Origin: Eudromia elegans
Taxonomy: Eukaryota; Chordata; Aves; Tinamiformes; Tinamidae
Assembly (NCBI GenBank): GCA_003342815.1
Contig: PTEX01000012.1
Location: 3,925,880 to 3,989,879 of the forward strand
Direction of reading: 5' to 3'
Length of the DNA stretch: 64,000 nucleotides
Part shown: positions 56,739 to 64,000 of the stretch, in pieces
Position numbering within the stretch: position 1 is the first letter of the stretch
Layout of the letters: the number at the start of each line of letters is the position of its first letter
Program-made: the position numbers and the translations under genes
The notes under the pieces: generated by a model
Seen by the model: only the letters and a program-made list of their open reading frames with translations
Databases searched by the model: none
What the model was told of the DNA's origin: nothing

Positions 56739-57055
56739 CATAGAATCACAGAACGCTTAAGGTTGGAAGGGACCTCCAGAGGTCATCTAGTCCAACCCCC
56801 CTGCACACGCAGGGTCTTCTAGAGCATATGGCACAGGGTGGGGTTCAAGCAGGTTTTGAAGATCTCCAGAGAAGGAGACTCCATCACCTCTCTTGGCAAC
56901 CTCTTCCAGTGCTCTGTCACCCTCACTGTTAAGAAAGTCTTTCACAATTTCCTGCGGAACGTTTGGCGCCTCAGTTTGCCATTTCCTCTAGTTCTATCGC
57001 TGGCCACCACCAAGAAGAGACCAGCCCCATCCTCCTCACTCCCCCTCTTGAGGTA
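56739..57055 (-). mobile_element. CR1 LINE 3' fragment
   Basis: Plus-strand sequence begins catagaatcacagaac and passes through ggttggaagggacctccaga, catctagtccaacccccctg, gatctccagagaaggagact, a ctctgtcaccctcac block and ctggccaccaccaagaag. This is the reverse complement of an avian CR1 3' end, so the element is on the minus strand. It is 5'-truncated and ends near 57055. Over its first two thirds it runs parallel to the copy at 15634-15985, but the two have diverged substantially. A same-strand reading frame inside it is not a host gene. Confidence 0.93.
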
Positions 57056-57566
57056 GTAACACTTTTAGTAATACTTGTACTTCTTCATCTTTGCTCTATC
57101 ATATCAATGTTTTGAAAATAAATATAGTGGTAAATAGCTGCTATTACAGTTACTCAGGTTTTCATAGAAAAACTCATTTAGAAAGAAACTAAAGAACCAT
57201 ATTCAGGTCCTCCAGAAAACATACTCTTAAATGTTTTTACTAAATAGATGGAGAAAACATATACACAAAACTGTCATACACAGAGGCCGACCAAGGCAGA
57301 ACATTGATATTCCTCTTCACACTATTTAATTAATGAGTCAATAATAATATCTGTAATCACTATTTGCTAGATGTGCTATCATTGCTATATTTTCATAAGT
57401 TAGACATATTTGGATGTGAAATATTTTGCATTTATTATTTCAGTTAAGTAGGTCTGTATATGGATCTTATAACAGCAAAAATCAAATTAATGGAAAAGCA
57501 GTGCCTACCTAATAGACCCAGATATAGGGATGATTACTGTTGCTTGGTAAACTCTTGCTATTTTTT

Positions 57567-57586
57567 AAAAAAAAAAAAAAAAAAAA
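57567..57586. repeat. Poly-A run (20 bases) after a T6 run
   Basis: Six T (57561-57566) are followed by twenty A. Low-complexity sequence in intron 1. Confidence 0.95.
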
Positions 57587-60500
57587 GGCAGAACAGTATC
57601 AATCAACATGAGCAGATTTATAACTACTAGGTGTAAGCATTACATGAAGTACTGTTTCTGTGGAAGAAAAAAATAAATTTGCAAATTATTGACCTTTAGA
57701 ATTACTGATGACTGTACTTATTTATACCTGTAGGCTTACAGCAAATGAGAGTACTTTTCATTTCTGTCTGGTACATGCACTTTTAGGTTCTATATTCTCT
57801 TATTCTAGAATAAATAAAAGAAAATAAGAATCAAAGTTCAAAAGAAGCCAATATTGCATTTTAGGCAGTGCCTTATATCTTCAAAATAAGAAATGAATAG
57901 CCATTCGGATCTATGTAGTTACCTTTTAAACAATAAAATTAATCTAAAAAAGTATGCATTTTAGCTAATCTTTTGGGGCATTAGTCAACTTTTCCAATAA
58001 TTAAATAAATCTTTGCATACAATTAAAAGTATATAAAATTTAAAAGCTACTTTGCCTACTAATTATACATCTTGACTGCATATATGCCCAGCCCGCACCT
58101 TTCCACTGACTTATCAATTCAAGACAAAGCAAACCAAACCAAAAAACAAAAAAAAACCAATAAAAATGCTTGACTTGAAAGAGCAAAATCAAAGCAAAAT
58201 TCAGCATAGGATGAACTTCTGTCCCTCCTGTTCCACAAGTAAGAGCACACTACTGAAGAAGGCACTTTGCTTTCTCATTTAATTCTGCTGGTATTCTCCC
58301 AAGGGGAAACAATGTTCGAATTATGAACTACTGCCTCAAAAATTCTCAAAATTCTTGAAGTACTTAGTTGCTTTACTTCTCTTGTCCTTCATCCCTGAAC
58401 TTCATGCAATAAGGTTAAAAAACAACCCAAGTTCCTTGAGAGGCAGGATTCTGTGTGAATTAAACTACTGAGCGTTCAAATGACTTTGATTTCTTGCTTT
58501 TCATGTGGTTAGTAAGGATTAATTGTCTTTATCTTTTTTAGTGTGAAACTGCTTAGAAACAATATCTGAAAAATTAGGCATAAAATCACAGTAAGAATGT
58601 TGCTGTCCAATGCTTTTTCCTTTGCACATAAAAATGACTATTGTAGTGACCCAGATGGATTTTAATGGTGCAGTAGTACAATATTGTTTGGTTTGACTTT
58701 TAAATTTACTTTCAAACACCAAAAGGATTTCAAATTCAGAAGTACTAATTCTCATTATAGTAGCTTTTCACCTCTCCATTAAAATTCCCATACTCACTTA
58801 TTGTAATTTCATGAATTTTCTTTCTATTTCTAGGGAGGTTGTCCTTTTCCTCCCTTGCACAGGATATCCCTGCCTGCTTACAAATACTTAACATGAATCA
58901 AAATACAGTAGAAGACTAGGGGTCTTTTTTCTTATAGAACAGAAAATATGCAAAATTCATCCTTGCTCTCCGAAATATTGAAGACTAAGAGGATTCTTCG
59001 ATTACGTTAGGGACCCCAGGATTGTTAAACAAGTATCATTAAACACGTATCTTGTATATTTTCCACACAGTGCTGAAACCGCATTTCTCCTGTTGTTTCA
59101 CCTCCCACCCCACAACAGGAGGGTTGAAGAGTCTCTATACTTCACCATTCAGAGCTAAGAATAAATCAATAGAATGACTTTCTTGAAGCTTCCCAGTCCT
59201 TTTCACTTCCACATTTATTTCTGATTTTGTTAATGATTTTATATCCATTGTATCTCCTAAGTGATATGTCTGAAAAGCATATCATTGCATGATTCAAGAA
59301 CTGTCACAAACAATTATATTCTTATTTAGTGTTGCATGCTTGCAAAAACTATTCCAGCAACAGCATTCACTCTGACTCTGCAAACATCATTCAAGGGAAT
59401 CCCCTTGGAGTTCCTCACTGCACCAAGCTGGCCAAGAGCAGGCTATCTTACCTTCATATCTTAAAAGAAGACAGGAAAACATTTCTACCAATGTCTGAGA
59501 AGGCTACAAACAAGATTCCATTTACAGAGCGCTACAAGTGACAACAGATGGTGTTTAGATGATTTCAATCCTACTTGACTCTTTCATGTATACATCATTT
59601 ATCTATGGTACTATTTGCCATCTAAACAAAAATTAAGGGCGGAAGTTTGGATACTTCTTTTTACTGTGTATGTTGTGTTTGGTATTGAAATGGTTGCTCC
59701 TCATAATTTCATACTTTAGTTGACTCATCATGAAACTCATCATGAAACACAAAATAATGAGATTGCAAAATAAAGACTTATGCAAAACACATTTCTGCAG
59801 CAATCCCTCTAGGTACATGTGAGTGGCTAAAAAATAAAAGCACACTTCTGTTTAGAAGACTTTGGTAGAATTATACTTGAAGTTGAATAATTTTCTTCTA
59901 AAAATGTGAATAATGGCATTGTTAATGTGCAGGTACACACAAAAGTACAATGGGAATACAACACACCAGTGTGAGCATTAAATATTTTCTTTCCCCATTT
60001 TCTCTCTGCAGAAAGTTCTGAAAAACATTTGAAGAGGAAAGTATGTATACCATTAAAGCATTTCAACCTACTGTAAGTATAAATAAAATATGCACGTATA
60101 TTTCACACTTCCAAAAATATTCTCTACAAATGTTATTGTTTTAAACCTTTTAAATTTCTAGAAATGTTTTATAGAAGTGCTGCCATAATACTTGTGAGCC
60201 TAAAAGAGCCTTTTCTATATCAGCTTTCTCTCTCTGTCTTTATTGTTGCAGGATGGATTCTGTGCTCAAAGAGGAGAAACTAAAGAAAAGCAGGAGAAAT
60301 CCTGCTGGCTGAACTGAAGTAACTAAAGAGCGTTAAGTTCATGGAACCCATAATTTAGCCTATTAGACCATTCTTACATGCAACTCCATGCAACTCATGC
60401 AATCGACAGCAGTCTTGCTTCCTAGTAACTGCAGTTATAATGTCATAAATGAAGTCCAATAAGTGATTATGGGATGGAAAAGAGATACATAAAAAGATTT

Positions 60501-61439
60501 TTTTTTCAGCTCCTTCTGACAATGTAAGACCTGAATACCTTGGCTCTCCATTGTACTTCTAATAGGGAAGGGCATATTCACAATCCTCTAACCTTGGACT
60601 GTGGCTCAAAGCCACAGTTTATTTTTAAACACTTTAACAATAGATCTGTGAAATAACCTTCTGAGGGGTGTATGGGACATACCAGCATGCACATTTAACA
60701 GACTGAGCTAACTATGCCTACACAGCCAGGAACAGTCAGTAATATTGTAAGTGAACTTGATTGAAATACAATATTCAACACTAGCTACGTTTTGAAGGCA
60801 GTACGCTCAAGCCATAGCTTCTCCAAAATCCTCTGCCCAGACCACCAGAGCAGTGAACAGGCTCTGAAGGGGCTCTGACTCTTTACAGTCACTACGCAGT
60901 TTCTTTAGCTGTGATCAGAATAAGCCATTAGAATTGCCAAGGCCAGAAGAAAACCTCTTAAGTCGCAGGCACAGGGTGCTGGCTAAAGGAGAAACACAAA
61001 ATCATTTAAGCCCTAGTGCTTCCTCTCATACAGTCCCAAGAGAGCACGCAGATGCCGCACTTGCATTGATTACTGCAAAATGGATAACAGCAAATAAAAT
61101 TTCCAGTTTGTGTATATGATCCTGGTAATAATCTACTTTGTTCAAAATACATGATCCTACACATTCTGTGAGCATAAGAAAGCTTAATAAAATATTTACT
61201 CAAATCCACAAAGGACAATTCAGAGTTAGGGTTCCTCCAAAATGTCATCCTATAAGGCATCTTTACACTAATTAGCTTTACTGACTTAGTCAGCTAGTTC
61301 CCTCTGTAGTGACTGGGGAGGCCTCCCAAGAAATACTGCTTTCTCTGTAATGAGAGACTCTGTAACCTGCCACAGAGTAACTAGTATTTCTGCTCTTTGC
61401 ACCAAATATTGGACATGTTACTCAGTGCTGAGAAGGATG

Positions 61440-61467
61440 TACTAAAGGATTTGTACTAAAGGATTTT
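61440..61467. repeat. 14-bp perfect tandem duplication
   Basis: gtactaaaggattt occurs twice back to back (61440-61453 and 61454-61467) and is followed by a third partial gtagtac. Small local duplication. Confidence 0.85.
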
Positions 61468-63100
61468 GTAGTACAGGGATTTGACAAGGCTGCTAAGGAC
61501 AATGTTTGCCCCTCTAACAAGCATCTTCTGCCACTGAGAAATATTAATTGTCCAATGAAGTATGATAGAGGAGGGGGCATTAACAGATGAACATAACAAG
61601 ATTCTTCTTCCCCCCATGATAAATCAGATGATATTGTGATCAGGAGTCACAGAGGTCTTAGTCCCAATTTAACACAGCAAAAGCAGTATTATCTAGTCAC
61701 ACTGTAAAAGCAGGGGGAAGGAAGGATGTAAGGAAATTGAATCACCTTGAAAACCACACAAGGCATCACCTGCGTGCTTACAAAGGACAATTAGCTCTGC
61801 AATTGCTTCATGCAAGATATCTTTCTTTAAGTCTGATCTGAGGAGACACAGCTCCTCTTGACGTCAGTATTAGTTGCCAATATAGTCAAGAGCTGGCCTT
61901 AAAATTGGGAATAGACAAATATAAATTTTCACTTTGTTCACTTTACTTCACACTACTTCTAAGCATCTAAGGCACCAGTCACTGTTACTGATTCTTCTTG
62001 CAATTGGAAATGCAATCAAAGAAAGGAGGAATATGTTTTAATTTGCTGACTAAATTTAGTAAGATATGAATTTGCATCAAAACCAACTTTTCATTAAGGA
62101 ATAAAAGGGATAGTATCTGAACACAGAAAACAATCCAGCTCAAACAGCTTATTCCAGCAATGGAAAGAGACAGCATATGCAGTCATATAATCACATGGAA
62201 AATAATAATAGAACATCCCAGTGCACTGCATATCATGAGAAAGCCAACTGCCCAAGGGATATGTCAAGAATGATTTATTTGTATACAGTGCTCCCTTTCC
62301 ATGTGTCACTGCCTGATTTCTTCAATGGAATTAACCAAATCTCAGCAGAAAAGAACATCTATAGCTTCCTTCTCTACCTTATCTGTTTTCATTTGAAAAT
62401 GAATTAAATAGTCCTAAAAGAAACATAGGATCTTCCTCAATGGTTGAAAAAATGGAGAAAGTTGTTTAAAAACACTTAGTTTCTAACTCACATTAATGTA
62501 CACATACACAGGTAAAAATCTTACTGAAAACAAGATTGCTATTTTGAGACTGAATGACAGCTTTTCTTGTTACTTTCTTCAGGGATTTTGTTACATAACC
62601 TTTTGACTCAATATTGCCCAGCTTTTTCAATGTAATTGTTTTGCCTCTCTATATAAATTATATTATTTCAAACTAATCAGATGTATAGGTGATCTGTCCA
62701 TTTATATAAATCACAAAGCTACTTTATTCTTTTCCTCACAACACTATGCTTTTCTTATTACTTACCATACTTCCCTTTTACTTCATTGTTTCTCTGATCC
62801 TCCAATGAAACTTCCCTGAAAAGTTTAAGGGAACGAGTATCTACAATGCCAGTACAACTTGTTAGAAAAAATATGCCAATTAGCCAATATTACAAATTCG
62901 CAGGCTTATTCTCTCAATTCTTAGACAATTCTGAAAATTTTAGTAATATCATTATTATTTTTAACCTCTCATCTAAACTGCACTAAAATTTTAAATACTA
63001 CTTTTTTACTCAAAAACTCCATTCAAATTCTGAGATAAATACAGAGATCAGTAATTTCTGCAGTGACTTTGCCACAAATCTAAGGCTTGCTATTTATCTT

Positions 63101-63141
63101 TTTTGTTTGTTTGTTTGGTTGGTTAGTTGGTTTGGATTTGG
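63101..63141. repeat. (TTTG)n / (TTGG)n low-complexity run
   Basis: TTTG units pass into TTGG and TTAG units over about 40 bases. It lies about 30 bases left of the CR1 remnant at 63173. Confidence 0.85.
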
Positions 63142-63172
63142 TTACCCAACACATAAGGTCCATTTTGGCATT

Positions 63173-63252
63173 TCATAGAATCACAGGATCATAGAATCAC
63201 AACGATTAGAAAACACCCTCAAGATCATTGAGTCCAACCACTCCTTGACCAT
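63173..63252 (-). mobile_element. CR1 LINE, short 3'-end remnant
   Basis: tcatagaatcacaggatcat followed by agaatcac, then a gattagaaaacaccctcaagatc and gagtccaacc block, is the reverse complement of a CR1 3' end. It includes two copies of the terminal 8-bp repeat. About 80 bases remain. The ttagaaaacaccctcaagatcat wording differs from the copies at 15634 and 56739, indicating a different CR1 subfamily. Confidence 0.85.
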
Positions 63253-64000
63253 GAAGGAAAATTATGGCTTCCTTTATTCAAGTGCTATGAATAACATATC
63301 TCCTATTAAGTTTTGGTCAAATAAGAATAAAAAGGATCAACTATCTTGAATTAATACAAATTAATACTTTGAACAACCAGTAATACAGTATTTACCTCTT
63401 ATGGGCAAAACATCAGCACATCCTGCAAATATACTAACATCACTTCCATCAGAACAATACTGCAATACACAAACAGCAGAGTTTATTCTTACATCATGCT
63501 TATGAATTCCGATTGTTCAGATAAAAACAGGAGAAAAGACAAAATAGAAGAATAGTCCAAGAACGTGCTGTCAGCCCGAGCGAGGTGTGAGGAGTTTCCA
63601 AAAGCCTCAGAAGTCCAGTAAAATATTTCCCCTGGAAAGCCCAAGAGTTGTAACAATGTACTATGCTTTTTAAAAGACTGCTGAAATTCAACACAGAATT
63701 ATACACAACTATTGTAAATAAGTCATAAAGACTACACAAACTAAAGTACAATTAAAAGATATGTCCTGCCTTTTTTCAAAAACATACACTATCTGTACTG
63801 AGAGACCTAATACCTGTGCTTTCACAGATGCATACCCATACTGCCGATGAAACCAATGGAATTCTAAGATGGTCTGTATAGCTGCTAGACACCCACAAGA
63901 TACCACCAAAGTTCTATAAACACTTGAAAACTTTGGTCCATACACCTTTCATTACATTTTACAAGGTTCGGTCAAACTCTTATCTTCTTCATAATGAGCA

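Noticed and set aside
56838-57056. 72-codon plus-strand frame
   Set aside because: It lies wholly within the CR1 fragment and on its antisense strand.

Overview
The window looks like nuclear DNA from a bird. It carries several 5'-truncated CR1 LINE tails of the avian type (reverse complement of the 3' end starting tcatagaatc, with an 8-bp terminal repeat), it is gene-poor with long introns, and one vertebrate gene is clearly recognisable. The species cannot be fixed from the sequence alone.

The only protein-coding gene I can support is KCNC2 (voltage-gated potassium channel Kv3.2), on the minus strand and incomplete. Four coding exons are present, in transcription order: a large exon with the whole S1-S6 channel core (32180 to 31250), a 168-bp cytoplasmic-tail exon (28840 to 28673), and two alternative last coding exons, the Kv3.2b-type tail (23682 to 23546) and the Kv3.2a-type tail (22835 to 22774). 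All four have canonical AG/GT borders where needed, the phases fit, and there are no internal stops. The exon for the N-terminal T1 tetramerisation domain is not in the window and should lie beyond position 64000, so 32181-64000 is read as intron 1, at least 31.8 kb long.

Layout: 1-about 21.4 kb is intergenic DNA downstream of KCNC2, with a (TAAAA)n microsatellite, two CR1 remnants and scattered GC-rich patches but no gene I can defend. From about 21.4 to 23.7 kb lie the two alternative 3' ends and their candidate poly(A) signals. From 23.7 to 32.2 kb lie the tail and core exons, separated by introns that include a purine-rich (GAAA/GGAA) microsatellite broken by a 548-base N gap. From 32.2 to 64 kb is AT-rich intron 1 with two CR1 remnants, a (CCCTT)n tract and several palindromes.

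How it works together: the core exon plus the tail exon give a fast delayed-rectifier Kv3 subunit, and the choice between the two last exons sets the C-terminus. I saw no mobile system, virus-like element, CRISPR array or other undescribed system. The more unusual points are the intact dual 3' end structure, an arginine just outside the selectivity filter, a large pyrimidine-in-RNA microsatellite upstream of the alternative exons, and a few exon-like segments on the antisense strand.
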